Part shown: positions 42,401-51,159 of the stretch, piece by piece
How positions within the stretch are numbered: the first letter of the stretch is position 1
Layout: each line of letters begins with the position of its first letter
Assembly: GCA_024403935.1 (NCBI GenBank)
Contig: JAKSQV010000004.1
Span: forward strand, 1-64,000
From: Ruminococcus sp.
GTDB lineage: Bacteria; Bacillota; Clostridia; Oscillospirales; Ruminococcaceae
Length of the DNA stretch: 64,000 bases
Reading direction: 5' to 3'
Translations under genes and position numbers: made by a program
Notes under the pieces: generated by a model
What the model saw: the letters and a program-made list of their open reading frames with translations, nothing else
Told to the model about the DNA's origin: nothing
The model's database searches: none

Positions 42401-43948
42401 TTATTCGGAGAATCGTACAATGAATTCTTCAATATCTCCGTCGCGTATGTCGGTCATCTGTCTGCCGTTGACGACCTCAAGATTTGCATAGATAATGTCA
42501 GTGCAGTTTCCGCTGCCGACCAGCAAACGGAACTTACCGCCGCTTACCTCATATTCCATGACGTACAGTCCCGAGCCGATGTCCTCTCCCTGAAATCCTG
42601 CAAAGTCAGCCATAGTCAGACTGTAACCCGATCTGGAAAGCTCAATTATATCATCTGTTGTGATCTGATGTTTGACAGGCGGAGCGGTTCTGTTAAGCTC
42701 AGCCCTCATCATGCACAGGTCGAACACGTTCAGTATCCCGTCTTCGCACATATCGGCTGCCTTCCAGTTCGGAAGCTCAACATTCGGTGAGCCTAAAAGC
42801 CACTTCTGCAGAAGAACTATATCTGCAATACTGAAAGCTCCGTCGTTATTGACATCACCTGTTACTGACGGAGTGCCGCTGTGCGGAGGAAGAAGCGTGC
42901 TGTCAGGAAGGAAAACAAGCTTATCCCGCAGGTCGAGCCTGCCATACTCACCGTGTAAGGAGTCAGGACTCCAATTGCTGACATCGTGTGTTCTGCAAGC
43001 GAGCAGTTCGCCTCCGTCTTCATACAGAACGTATGAATAAGGTTCTTCCTGAGTATGAAACAGGGAATATCCTTTTGTATTGTACAAATCGAGTATATGA
43101 ATGTCAAAAAAGCCATTCCTACAGACAGTTGAACATATCTCGGGGTATCCGTCTTCGTTCATATCGCAGAAGAAAGTGTTGAACATATCGTAGGTTATGC
43201 TTGACTTTCTATGGTTTTCTTCATAGAACACCATGTTGTCTCTGTGAACGAACTGATAGTCGGGGAACTGCTCAATAACAAGCACTTCTTCACCCTTGAT
43301 ACCTGAATTTTTGCCGAACCACTGATATGTTTCACCGTTCTCCAGTGAGATGTGCTGTGGCAGTGGCTTATCGTCGTGACTGCTACCGTCGTCGAATATC
43401 AGGCATCCGTCCTCCAGCACGAGCCTGCCTGTCTCGCCTGTATAAGAATCGCCGTAAGGAATGTAGTACGGCTGCTTGTGTACGATAAGCTGTCCGTCTG
43501 CTTTTTCGAGGGTGTAATCGTAGACCATTCTGTCCCAGAGATAATACTCTGCCTGATTGTGAATGTCATAGACAGAGATATGGGAATCTATGATACCGCT
43601 GCCGAATGCCACAGAAGCACAAAGCTCCGGATAGCCGTCACCGTTCAGGTCGGTAAAATATGCACTGAAGATAGGCATTCCGCTCACTAATGGGCTTTCT
43701 TCACCGTTTTTGACGGCATATATCGTGTCATTCTTCCATAGAAAAACTGTATCGGGAAATTCGGGGACGGAAATCGTCCTCTCATCCTGATTGCTTTGTC
43801 CTTTGTTTTTGAAGGAGTCATACCATTCGTACACTGTATCTGACTGCGATGGGGGATTTCCCGAATCGTCCGCCGCAGAAATACAGTTCGAGACTGAAAG
43901 CATCAGCAGGGCAGAAAATGAGCCGAGAACCAGTATATGAGTTTTCAT
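42401..43948 (-). CDS. Secreted dockerin protein with EF-hand/FG-GAP-like repeats, unknown function
   Basis: A 515-residue exported protein with no recognised catalytic domain. It has a signal peptide (about 1-26). Two segments, FTDLNGDGYPELCASV and FCDMNEDGYPEICSTV, are calcium-loop motifs of the FG-GAP/VCBS kind and sit in two similar beta-rich halves, each closing with a GRLxL strand. A type I dockerin follows (about 378-440; GDVNNDGAFSIADIVLLQ), then an 80-residue C-terminal domain. The dockerin implies cellulosome attachment. ATG 43948 has AAGGGTGAT upstream; an in-frame ATG 45 bases earlier has none. Confidence 0.8.
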   Translation of the reverse strand: MKTHILVLGSFSALLMLSVSNCISAADDSGNPPSQSDTVYEWYDSFKNKGQSNQDERTISVPEFPDTVFLWKNDTIYAVKNGEESPLVSGMPIFSAYFTDLNGDGYPELCASVAFGSGIIDSHISVYDIHNQAEYYLWDRMVYDYTLEKADGQLIVHKQPYYIPYGDSYTGETGRLVLEDGCLIFDDGSSHDDKPLPQHISLENGETYQWFGKNSGIKGEEVLVIEQFPDYQFVHRDNMVFYEENHRKSSITYDMFNTFFCDMNEDGYPEICSTVCRNGFFDIHILDLYNTKGYSLFHTQEEPYSYVLYEDGGELLACRTHDVSNWSPDSLHGEYGRLDLRDKLVFLPDSTLLPPHSGTPSVTGDVNNDGAFSIADIVLLQKWLLGSPNVELPNWKAADMCEDGILNVFDLCMMRAELNRTAPPVKHQITTDDIIELSRSGYSLTMADFAGFQGEDIGSGLYVMEYEVSGGKFRLLVGSGNCTDIIYANLEVVNGRQMTDIRDGDIEEFIVRFSE

Positions 43949-44025
43949 AAATATCACCCTTTCATAAAGGAATATAAGGGGATAGCTCAGCACGTTTGTA
44001 TGTCCTTATACCCCCCCCATGTTAT

Positions 44026-44053
44026 ATTATAGCATTGTTCTGGTTTTTGTCAA
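44026..44053 (-). promoter_or_regulatory. Promoter of the dockerin protein gene
   Basis: On the minus strand TTGACA, a 16-base spacer and TATAAT. The expected start of transcription falls at the edge of a G8 run (C8 on the plus strand, 44011-44018). Confidence 0.85.
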
Positions 44054-44102
44054 CATAATCAGTCGCGATTTTACAAATTATTCATAATTTCAGCAGATGC
44101 AA

Positions 44103-44131
44103 TTGACAATCTGTACTCAATGAACTATAAT
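44103..44131 (+). promoter_or_regulatory. Promoter of the ABC exporter gene
   Basis: A perfect consensus: TTGACA, a 17-base spacer and TATAAT, 28 bases before the ATG. Confidence 0.92.
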
Positions 44132-44158
44132 TGTAAATGAATTGTAAACGGAGGAGGA

Positions 44159-46021
44159 ATGTCTATGCCACCCGGAGGAAGACTCGGTCCGGGATACCTG
44201 ACCGACGAAGAAAAACAGAACAAACCCAAGGTTACAAAAAAGCTTATCAGCCGTATTTTTTCATACCTGAAGCCGTACAAGCTTCAGCTTGTGTTTGTGC
44301 TCGGAGCAATACTCTGCTCATCTGTGCTGACGCTGCTGCCGTCAGTGCTGACAGGTAAGATAATTGATGAGGGACTCATTGCTCAGAATATGAAGGCGCT
44401 GATATTCTACATAGTTCTTTCATTCGGAGTCACGCTGCTTGCGAACCTTATCGGTATCCTCGAAAGCTATCTGAATACATGGATAGCTCAGCATATAACA
44501 TTTGATATGCGCAATTCGATGTATTCCCACCTGCAGAAGATGTCAATGCGCTTCTTTACATCGAACAATCAGGGCGACATCATAACGCGTATGACAAGTG
44601 ATATTTCAGGCGTTCAGCAGATAATCACAAGTACGCTGACGAGCATAATTTCAAATACGGTCACGCTGACAGTAGCATTGGTGCTGATGTTCAGTGAAAA
44701 CTGGAAGCTCGCACTTGTCGGTATCGCAGTTGTGCCGCTGTTCGTTATCCCGACGAGGAGCGCAGGTAAACGCCGCTGGTCGATAACAAAGGATTCACAG
44801 GCTTGCAGCGACGAGATAAACGGCATACTCAATGAGACTCTTTCCGTCAGCGGACAGCTCCTTGTCAAGCAGTTCGGCATGGAGAAGCGTGAGTATGACA
44901 ACTATAAATCCATAAACAAAAAGATGATAGGTCTGAATATCAAGGAGAGCATGGCGGGCAGATGGTTCCGCATGGCTCTCGGCACATTCACAAACATCGG
45001 ACCTATGCTGATATACCTTGTCGGAGGCATTATTATGATGCGCTTTGACAAGACGATCACTGTCGGACAGATAAGCGTTCTTGTTGCGCTGCTCGGAAAG
45101 ATGTATATGCCTGTCAATCAGCTTCTGAACATACAGGTTGACTGGATACGTTCGATGGCGATGTTCACTCGTATTTTTGATTACTACGACATGAAGCCCG
45201 AGATAGAGAACGCAGAGAATGCGATCTGTCCTGATTCTGCCGTAGGTGAGGTAGAGTTCCGCAATGTCCGCTTCTACTATGAGCCCGACCGTGAGATACT
45301 TCACGATGTCAGCTTTACTCTTACAAAGGGCAAATGTATTGCCATTGTCGGACCGTCAGGCTCGGGAAAGAGCACACTTATCAATCTTATCCCGAGACTG
45401 TATGATGTCATTGACGGAAGCGTACTGTTTGACGGCAAGGATGTCCGCAGCCTTGATCTCGGCTTCCTGCGTGATAATATCGGAATAGTAAGTCAGGAGA
45501 CTTACCTGTTCAACGGTACGATACGTGACAATCTGCTCTATGCAAAGCCTGACGCCACCGAGGAGGAGCTTATCGAAGCCTGCAAACGTGCCAATATCTA
45601 TGACTTCATCGAGAATCAGGATACAGGGCTTGATACAGTCGTGGGCAACCGCGGACTGAAGCTCTCGGGAGGCGAAAAGCAGCGTATCTCAATAGCGCGT
45701 ATACTCCTTAAGGATCCCGCACTGATGATATTCGACGAAGCGACTTCGGCTCTCGATTCCATTTCAGAGCAGAAGATACAGGATGCGATAGAGCCGCTCA
45801 TTGCCACTCGTTCAAGTATCCTTATCGCTCACCGTCTGTCTACCATTCTTAACGCTGACGAGATACTCGTCATCAAGGACGGCGAGATAGCTGAACATGG
45901 TACGCATCAGGAGCTTGTCGGAGCAGGCGGCGTGTATACGCAGCTCTACGAGACACAGTTCAGCAAGGCTGCCGACACTACACCTCCGAATTTAGGCTAT
46001 TCCGAGGGCGAAAGCATATAA
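44159..46021 (+). CDS. ABC transporter, fused permease and ATPase (MsbA/LmrA type)
   Basis: A 620-residue half transporter. It has a six-helix membrane domain (about 35-330) and a nucleotide-binding domain (about 360-600) with Walker A GPSGSGKST, Q-loop SQETYLF, signature LSGGEKQR, Walker B LMIFDEATSALD and H-loop IAHRLST. It would work as a homodimer or with a partner outside the window, exporting lipid, peptide or drug. A 28-residue polar N-terminal extension (PPGGRLGPGYL) is unusual. Two start ATGs 6 bases apart share one GGAGGAGGA site. Confidence 0.95.
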   Translation: MSMPPGGRLGPGYLTDEEKQNKPKVTKKLISRIFSYLKPYKLQLVFVLGAILCSSVLTLLPSVLTGKIIDEGLIAQNMKALIFYIVLSFGVTLLANLIGILESYLNTWIAQHITFDMRNSMYSHLQKMSMRFFTSNNQGDIITRMTSDISGVQQIITSTLTSIISNTVTLTVALVLMFSENWKLALVGIAVVPLFVIPTRSAGKRRWSITKDSQACSDEINGILNETLSVSGQLLVKQFGMEKREYDNYKSINKKMIGLNIKESMAGRWFRMALGTFTNIGPMLIYLVGGIIMMRFDKTITVGQISVLVALLGKMYMPVNQLLNIQVDWIRSMAMFTRIFDYYDMKPEIENAENAICPDSAVGEVEFRNVRFYYEPDREILHDVSFTLTKGKCIAIVGPSGSGKSTLINLIPRLYDVIDGSVLFDGKDVRSLDLGFLRDNIGIVSQETYLFNGTIRDNLLYAKPDATEEELIEACKRANIYDFIENQDTGLDTVVGNRGLKLSGGEKQRISIARILLKDPALMIFDEATSALDSISEQKIQDAIEPLIATRSSILIAHRLSTILNADEILVIKDGEIAEHGTHQELVGAGGVYTQLYETQFSKAADTTPPNLGYSEGESI

Positions 46022-46033
46022 GGAACATTACAG

Positions 46034-46154
46034 AAAGCACTTCCCATAGAGTTTTTCTTCAGAAGATACAACAGGTTATCTTGCCGTAAATCAACGGCAA
46101 ATGTACGATGATCTGCCGATCTGCTGAAGGAATGCTCTCAGGAGGTGCTTTTTT
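46034..46154 (+). ncRNA. Candidate branched structured RNA ending in a terminator-like stem
   Basis: An 11-bp outer stem (AAAGCACTTCC 46034-46044 with GGAGGTGCTTT 46141-46151, one G-U) runs into T6. Inside it are a 9-bp stem (46054-46062 with 46124-46132) and two hairpins (46063-46082; 46081-46100). It begins 13 bases after the ABC gene stop. It may be an elaborate 3'-UTR terminator or an independent RNA; no known family was recognised. Confidence 0.5.
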
Positions 46155-46214
46155 CTGTTTCTTCACATATATTCACAGAACTGTCATTGTGTTTTACACA
46201 GCCAACACATAGCT

Positions 46215-46246
46215 TTAAGCTTCCATTAAGCTGAAAATGATATGAT
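46215..46246 (+). promoter_or_regulatory. Pho-box-like direct repeats and -10 of the VTC operon
   Basis: TTAAGCT occurs at 46215 and 46226 (11-base period) where a -35 would be, and TATGAT follows at 46241. This layout is typical of promoters activated by OmpR/PhoB-type regulators. Confidence 0.45.
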
Positions 46247-46291
46247 TAAAGCACAGCAGAAGCAAGTATATCAGGGAAAGGAGGGAGAATA

Positions 46292-46960
46292 ATGGAACTC
46301 AGACATGAAGTAAAGCATGAGATATGCTATTCCGATCTTCTTATCATCAGGCAAAGACTGAGAGCAGTTGCTTATCCCGATCCTCATGCCGTAAACGGCA
46401 GATATATGATACGCAGCCTGTATTTTGACAATCTTGCCGACAAGGTACTCATGGAGAAGATAAACGGTATAAGCAGACGTGAGAAATATCGTATCAGATA
46501 CTATAACGGCGATACGTCGGTGATACATCTCGAAAAGAAAAGCAAGTTCGGCAGTCTCGGAAGCAAGCAGAGCGCACCGCTCACTCCGCAGCAGGCACAG
46601 AGTATAGTTGACGGCAGCATTGACTGGATGCTCGGCTCGGAGCACGCACTCCTGAGAGAGCTTTACACGGAAATGACAACGCAGAGATTAGTTCCCAAAA
46701 CGATAGTTGATTATACACGCGAGCCGTTTATATATCCTGCCGGAAATGTTCGTGTGACTCTTGACAGCAATATCAGGAGCGGCATGAGATGCACCGATTT
46801 CCTGCGTCAGGACTGCGTGACCGTACCTGTATCAGATGCTATCATTCTTGAGGTCAAGTGGGATGCATTTCTGCCTGATATAATCAGGGATGCGGTCTCC
46901 CTCACTGACAGGCGTGAGGGAGCGTATTCAAAATATGCCGCCTGCCGAATATATGGATAA
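46292..46960 (+). CDS. VTC-domain polyphosphate polymerase
   Basis: A 222-residue protein equal to one VTC catalytic tunnel domain, which makes inorganic polyphosphate from ATP in yeast Vtc4. The basic and acidic tunnel residues appear in EVKHEICYSD, YMIRSLYFDN, REKYRIRYYN, IHLEKKSKF and the late ILEVKWDAFLPD. No SPX sensor or membrane helices are present. It forms an operon with a DUF4956 membrane protein (14-base gap) and CotH, a trio common in Firmicutes. GGAGGG precedes the ATG. Confidence 0.9.
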   Translation: MELRHEVKHEICYSDLLIIRQRLRAVAYPDPHAVNGRYMIRSLYFDNLADKVLMEKINGISRREKYRIRYYNGDTSVIHLEKKSKFGSLGSKQSAPLTPQQAQSIVDGSIDWMLGSEHALLRELYTEMTTQRLVPKTIVDYTREPFIYPAGNVRVTLDSNIRSGMRCTDFLRQDCVTVPVSDAIILEVKWDAFLPDIIRDAVSLTDRREGAYSKYAACRIYG

Positions 46961-46974
46961 AAGGAGATTTTTCA

Positions 46975-47646
46975 ATGAATTTCAAGGATATTTTCAAATC
47001 GGATTTCTTAGCAAATGTGACAAGCGTCAGCCTTCTTGATATGGCAATAGCTCTCATCCTCGCATTTGGTCTCGGCGTATTCATATTCCTCGTCTACAAG
47101 AAAACATATTCGGGAGTTATGTATTCGTCGAGCTTCGGCACTACACTTATTGCCCTTACAATGATAACAACTGTCGTTATCCTTGCGGTCACAAGCAATG
47201 TCGTTCTCTCTCTCGGTATGGTAGGAGCACTGTCGATAGTTCGTTTCCGTACCGCGATAAAGGAGCCGCTTGATATAGCTTTCCTTTTCTGGTCGATAGC
47301 AGTAGGCATCGTGCTTGCAGCTGGAATGATACCGCTTGCAGTGACAGGAAGTGTCATAATCGGCGTGATACTGCTTGTCTTTGTCAACCGCAAGGCTCAC
47401 AGGAATCCGTACATCGTCGTTATCCGCTGTGACGGACATGAAGCCGAGACTAAGGCGGCGGCATTCCTCAGTGAGAAGGCTGAGAGATGCGTGGTAAAGA
47501 GCAAATCCGCACAAAAGGGCGAGGTCGAGCTCAATATGGAGATACGACTCAAGGATGACAATACGGATTTCGTCAATACGCTTGCTGATATGGAAGGTGT
47601 GAGAAGTGCAGTCCTCGTAAGCTACAACGGCGAATATATGGGATAA
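46975..47646 (+). CDS. DUF4956 membrane protein
   Basis: A 223-residue protein with a short amphipathic N-terminus and about four membrane helices (about 20-42, 50-75, 80-100, 105-130). The conserved VVLSLGMVGALSIVRFRTAIKEP loop of DUF4956 is followed by a cytosolic alpha-beta domain (about 135-220). DUF4956 accompanies VTC and CotH genes; the function is unknown, and a scaffold or channel for the polymerase is one possibility. Confidence 0.9.
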   Translation: MNFKDIFKSDFLANVTSVSLLDMAIALILAFGLGVFIFLVYKKTYSGVMYSSSFGTTLIALTMITTVVILAVTSNVVLSLGMVGALSIVRFRTAIKEPLDIAFLFWSIAVGIVLAAGMIPLAVTGSVIIGVILLVFVNRKAHRNPYIVVIRCDGHEAETKAAAFLSEKAERCVVKSKSAQKGEVELNMEIRLKDDNTDFVNTLADMEGVRSAVLVSYNGEYMG

Positions 47647-47656
47647 AGGTGATAAG

Positions 47657-49927
47657 ATGTCAACACATAAAAGCATAGACAGAATATGCGTGGCGATCGT
47701 TGCATTCACACTGGTGATCGCATTGATATTCTGCAGCGGAAGTGCGTTCGGTCTCGGGACAACAGCTCACGCGATCGGATATGAGGACAGGCTCTTTGAC
47801 CACTCCCGCGTCCATACGGTCGATATAGTCATAGACAACTGGGACGGTTTTATCGACACCTGTGAAAACGAGGAGTATTCCCGATGCAATGTCATCATTG
47901 ACGGCGAGGCTGTACGCGATGTCGGCATCCGCGGCAAGGGAAACACCTCGCTGAGTTCAGTCAGGGATATGAACAGCAGCCGTTACAGCTTCAAGATCGA
48001 GTTTGACCAGTATGACAGCACAAAAAGCTACCACGGTCTTGACAAGCTGTGCTTGAACAATATAATTCAGGATAATACCTATATGAAGGATTATCTTGCC
48101 TACACGCTGATGAATGATTTTGATGCTGATGCACCTCTTTGCAGCTATGCCTACATCACAGTCAACGGTGAGGACTGGGGGCTTTATCTTGCAGTCGAGG
48201 CAGTGGAGGATTCATTCCTTCGCAGAAACTACGGTACGGACAGCGGTGACCTGTACAAGCCTGACAGTATGGGCTTCGGCGGCGGCAGAGGAAACGGCAG
48301 GGATTTCAGCATGAGCGATTTCATGGATGAAGACTCCGACAGCTCTGACGATCAGACCGAAAGCAGCGACTCAAGTCCGCAGGACAGAGGCGGCTTCGGA
48401 AGGGGCGAGATGCCTGACTTCAGAAATGGCGAAATGCCTGACTTCAGAAATGGCGAAATGCCTGACTTCGGCGGCAAAATGCCTGACTTCGGCGGCGGAA
48501 TGCCTGGCGGCGGCAACGGCAGAGGAAGCGACGATGTTAAGCTGAAGTACACAGATGACAACGAGGAAAGCTATTCCAATATTTTCGGCAACGCTAAAAC
48601 ACCTGTAAATACTGCTGATAAGAAAAGGCTGATAAGCTCGCTGAAAGCTCTGTCCGAGCAGGCTGAGCTTGAAAACACGGTCGATACAGATGAGGTCATA
48701 CGCTATTTCGTTGTGCATGATTTCCTGTGCAACGGCGACAGCTATACGGGCGAGATGATACACAACTACTACCTTTATGAGAAGGACGGACAGCTTTCGA
48801 TGATTCCATGGGACTATAATCTCGCATTCGGAACATTTCATGGCGGTAATGCCTCATCTTCGGTCAATTCTCCAATAGATTCGCCTGTTTCGGGCGATAT
48901 GAGCGACCGCCCGATGGTGGCTTGGATATTCTCTGATGAAAAGCATACCGAACAGTATCATCAACTTTTTGCCGAATTTCTCGATAACGCTGATTTTGAA
49001 CAACTCATCGGAGATGCTGCGGCTCTGATCGATGAATACGTTGAAAAGGATCCGACAAAATTCTGTACCTATGACGAATATAGAAAAGGCGTTGAAGCAA
49101 TCGGAGAATTCTGTCGGCTTCGTGAGGAGAGCATCCGCGGACAGCTCAGCGGTGATATACCTTCGACCTCGGACGGTCAGAAAGCGGACAGCTCCTCACT
49201 TGTAGATGTTTCAGACCTTGATCTTAGTGCAATGGGCTCAATGGGCGGCGGAGACAGGCACGGCGGCTTCGGCGGAAGAAATGATGCCGACAGAGATTCA
49301 GAAAGCTCTGACAATGAGATAACGCTTGATACGGCAGGAAAATCGGTAAAGAAACTAAGCAGCTTTATGCTTTCGGATACTGATAAAAGTACCGACCGCG
49401 GCGGTATGCCGCAGGGCAGGGGAGGACGGCAGGGCGGCTCTGTTCCGCCCGATGCTCCTGACGGTTTTGACCCGAGCAATATGCCTGATGGATTTGCTCC
49501 GCCCGATGCTCCTGACGATTTCGATCCGAGCAACATGCCCGACGGATTTGCTCCGCCAGATGCTCCTGACGATTTCGATCCGAGCAACATGCCCGACGGA
49601 TTTGCTCCGCCCGATGCTCCTGACGATTTCGATCCGAGCAACATGCCCGACGGATTTGCTCCACCTGATGCTCCCGACGGTTTCGGGCAGGAGGCTACTT
49701 ATGTTGAACAAACTGAACCAACATCTGTCTCTCAGGATAACGAGCAGAGCACAACTGCTGTAAGACAGGGAGATCTGCGTATGGAACGGCCTGAAGGCTC
49801 TTTCCCGGAAATGAACCCTGAAAAAACTGACAGAAATGCAGTCGGAACGCTTGAAGCGGTATTGCTTGGTGTATCTGCAATGGTACTGCTTGCAGGCATC
49901 ATCTTTGCTTTACGATTCAGAAGATAA
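47657..49927 (+). CDS. CotH-family protein kinase-like, with Pro/Asp/Gly repeats and C-terminal membrane anchor
   Basis: A 756-residue surface protein. An N-terminal membrane/signal segment (about 10-35) precedes a CotH domain (about 55-500) with landmarks IRGKGNTS, RYSFKIEFDQYDSTKSYHGL, LNNIIQDNTYMKDYLAY and MIPWDYNLAFGTF. CotH is an atypical secreted kinase that phosphorylates spore coat proteins in Bacillus; other members are found in cellulolytic bacteria. The domain is split by a low-complexity insert (about 205-300, with 8-residue MPDFRNGE repeats). The C-terminal part has four 18-residue repeats, then a membrane helix (about 730-752) and a basic end. Confidence 0.9.
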   Translation: MSTHKSIDRICVAIVAFTLVIALIFCSGSAFGLGTTAHAIGYEDRLFDHSRVHTVDIVIDNWDGFIDTCENEEYSRCNVIIDGEAVRDVGIRGKGNTSLSSVRDMNSSRYSFKIEFDQYDSTKSYHGLDKLCLNNIIQDNTYMKDYLAYTLMNDFDADAPLCSYAYITVNGEDWGLYLAVEAVEDSFLRRNYGTDSGDLYKPDSMGFGGGRGNGRDFSMSDFMDEDSDSSDDQTESSDSSPQDRGGFGRGEMPDFRNGEMPDFRNGEMPDFGGKMPDFGGGMPGGGNGRGSDDVKLKYTDDNEESYSNIFGNAKTPVNTADKKRLISSLKALSEQAELENTVDTDEVIRYFVVHDFLCNGDSYTGEMIHNYYLYEKDGQLSMIPWDYNLAFGTFHGGNASSSVNSPIDSPVSGDMSDRPMVAWIFSDEKHTEQYHQLFAEFLDNADFEQLIGDAAALIDEYVEKDPTKFCTYDEYRKGVEAIGEFCRLREESIRGQLSGDIPSTSDGQKADSSSLVDVSDLDLSAMGSMGGGDRHGGFGGRNDADRDSESSDNEITLDTAGKSVKKLSSFMLSDTDKSTDRGGMPQGRGGRQGGSVPPDAPDGFDPSNMPDGFAPPDAPDDFDPSNMPDGFAPPDAPDDFDPSNMPDGFAPPDAPDDFDPSNMPDGFAPPDAPDGFGQEATYVEQTEPTSVSQDNEQSTTAVRQGDLRMERPEGSFPEMNPEKTDRNAVGTLEAVLLGVSAMVLLAGIIFALRFRR
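48406..48486 (+). repeat. Short tandem repeats in the CotH insert
   Basis: Three to four copies of a 24-base unit coding MPDFRNGE or MPDFGGK. Confidence 0.75.
49445..49690 (+). repeat. 54-base tandem repeats in the CotH C-terminal region
   Basis: Four full units of 54 bases start at 49445, 49499, 49553 and 49607, with a partial fifth. They code an 18-residue unit with the core APDDFDPSNMPDGF. Units 2-4 are almost identical, which suggests recent duplication. Confidence 0.92.
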
Positions 49928-49932
49928 CATAT

Positions 49933-49968
49933 AAAAAAGACCTGACTTCAGCGGAAGTCAGGTCTTTT
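49933..49968. terminator. Bidirectional terminator between cotH and queF
   Basis: A perfect 16-bp stem starting AAAAAGACCTGACTTC with an AGCG loop; T5 on both strands. Confidence 0.94.
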
Positions 49969-49975
49969 TGTGCTT

Positions 49976-50473
49976 TCAGCGGTTGTTGATCTCCTCGGGG
50001 AACATATCGTGCTTGGAGAGACGCTCCCATGCAACATTTTCCCATTTTGTGCCGGGCTGACCGTAGTTGCAGTACGGGTCGATCGAGATGCCTCCGCGCG
50101 GGAGGAATTTTCCCCATACTTCAATATATTTCGGGTCCATGAGCTTTATGAGATCGTTCATGATGATGTTGACGCAATCCTCGTGAAAGTCGCCGTGGTT
50201 ACGGAAGCTGAAAAGATACAGCTTGAGCGACTTGCTTTCGACCATGCGCTCGGCAGGAACGTATGAGATGTATATTGACGCGAAGTCAGGCTGTCCCGTG
50301 ATAGGGCAGAGACTTGTAAATTCAGGACAGTTGAACTTTACGAAGTAGTCTCTGTCAGGGTGCTTGTTCGGGAATGTCTCAAGCACTTCTGGGGAGTAGT
50401 CCTGTGAATATTTCGTGTTCTGATTGCCGAGAAGTGTTATGCTGCCTTTTTCGTTTTCATTTCTGCCTGTCAT
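49976..50473 (-). CDS. queF: NADPH-dependent 7-cyano-7-deazaguanine reductase QueF
   Basis: Reduces the nitrile preQ0 to the amine preQ1, the last step before tRNA insertion of queuine precursor. It is the 165-residue single-domain form. The nucleophile Cys and neighbouring Asp are in [13 protein letters not shown], the NADPH motif is [12 protein letters not shown], and HEDC holds the conserved His-Glu. It is the last gene of the operon. Confidence 0.96.
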   Translation of the reverse strand: MTGRNENEKGSITLLGNQNTKYSQDYSPEVLETFPNKHPDRDYFVKFNCPEFTSLCPITGQPDFASIYISYVPAERMVESKSLKLYLFSFRNHGDFHEDCVNIIMNDLIKLMDPKYIEVWGKFLPRGGISIDPYCNYGQPGTKWENVAWERLSKHDMFPEEINNR

Positions 50474-50474
50474 A

Positions 50475-51158
50475 TTATTCTCCTTTCAAAAGCGGATCGG
50501 TCACATTGTTAGCTCTGAAAGCGGCTGCTCTGTCACGGCAGGTGCCGCACACGCCGCATGGCTTCTCGCCGCCCTCGTAGCAGCTCCATGTCAGTTCATA
50601 AGGTACGTTGAGTTCAAGTCCCTTTTTCACAACATCTGCTTTTGTGAGCTTTACAAACGGAGCTTCTATGCGGAGCTGTTCACCGCTCCCGAGGAATATT
50701 GCCCTGTTCATAGCCTCGTTGAACTCATCGGAGCAGTCAGGATATGCGCTGCCTGCGGCATCATCGCTGTGAGCACCGTAGTATATCACTCCGCAATCGT
50801 TCGAGAGGGCGATGCTTGCCGCAGATGAGAGGAACAGACCGTTTCTGAACGGCACATAGGTCGAGACGGGCTTGCCGTCAGTTTTGGCAAGCTGGTCTGC
50901 GTAGCTTTCCTGCGGTATATCACCGTTTCCTGATAGCAGTGTGCAGTCCGAATCAGCGAAGATGAGCGCGAGGTCAAGAGTGCGGAGCTCTACACCGTAG
51001 AAGTCGGCAGTTCGTTTTGCAGCCTGCATTTCCTTGTTGTGCTTCTGTCCGTAGTAAATGGACAGGGCAAGTACGTTTTCAGCTCCGAATTTATCAACAG
51101 CCATTCCGAGGCAGGTGGAGCTGTCCACGCCTCCGCTGAAAAGAACAAGAGCTTTCAT
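50475..51158 (-). CDS. queC: 7-cyano-7-deazaguanine synthase QueC
   Basis: An ATP-dependent enzyme that converts 7-carboxy-7-deazaguanine to preQ0. The PP-loop [12 protein letters not shown] is at residues 6-17, and the C-terminal zinc cluster is [21 protein letters not shown] 51158 has AGGAG 6-10 bases upstream; open frame further up has no site. It is one base from queF and its ATG follows the stop of a 44-codon ORF by one base. Confidence 0.96.
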   Translation of the reverse strand: MKALVLFSGGVDSSTCLGMAVDKFGAENVLALSIYYGQKHNKEMQAAKRTADFYGVELRTLDLALIFADSDCTLLSGNGDIPQESYADQLAKTDGKPVSTYVPFRNGLFLSSAASIALSNDCGVIYYGAHSDDAAGSAYPDCSDEFNEAMNRAIFLGSGEQLRIEAPFVKLTKADVVKKGLELNVPYELTWSCYEGGEKPCGVCGTCRDRAAAFRANNVTDPLLKGE

Positions 51159-51159
51159 A

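Noticed and set aside
49445..49690. Regular 54-base repeats that could be mistaken for a CRISPR array
   Set aside because: They are contiguous with no spacers, stay in the cotH frame and code for an 18-residue protein repeat.
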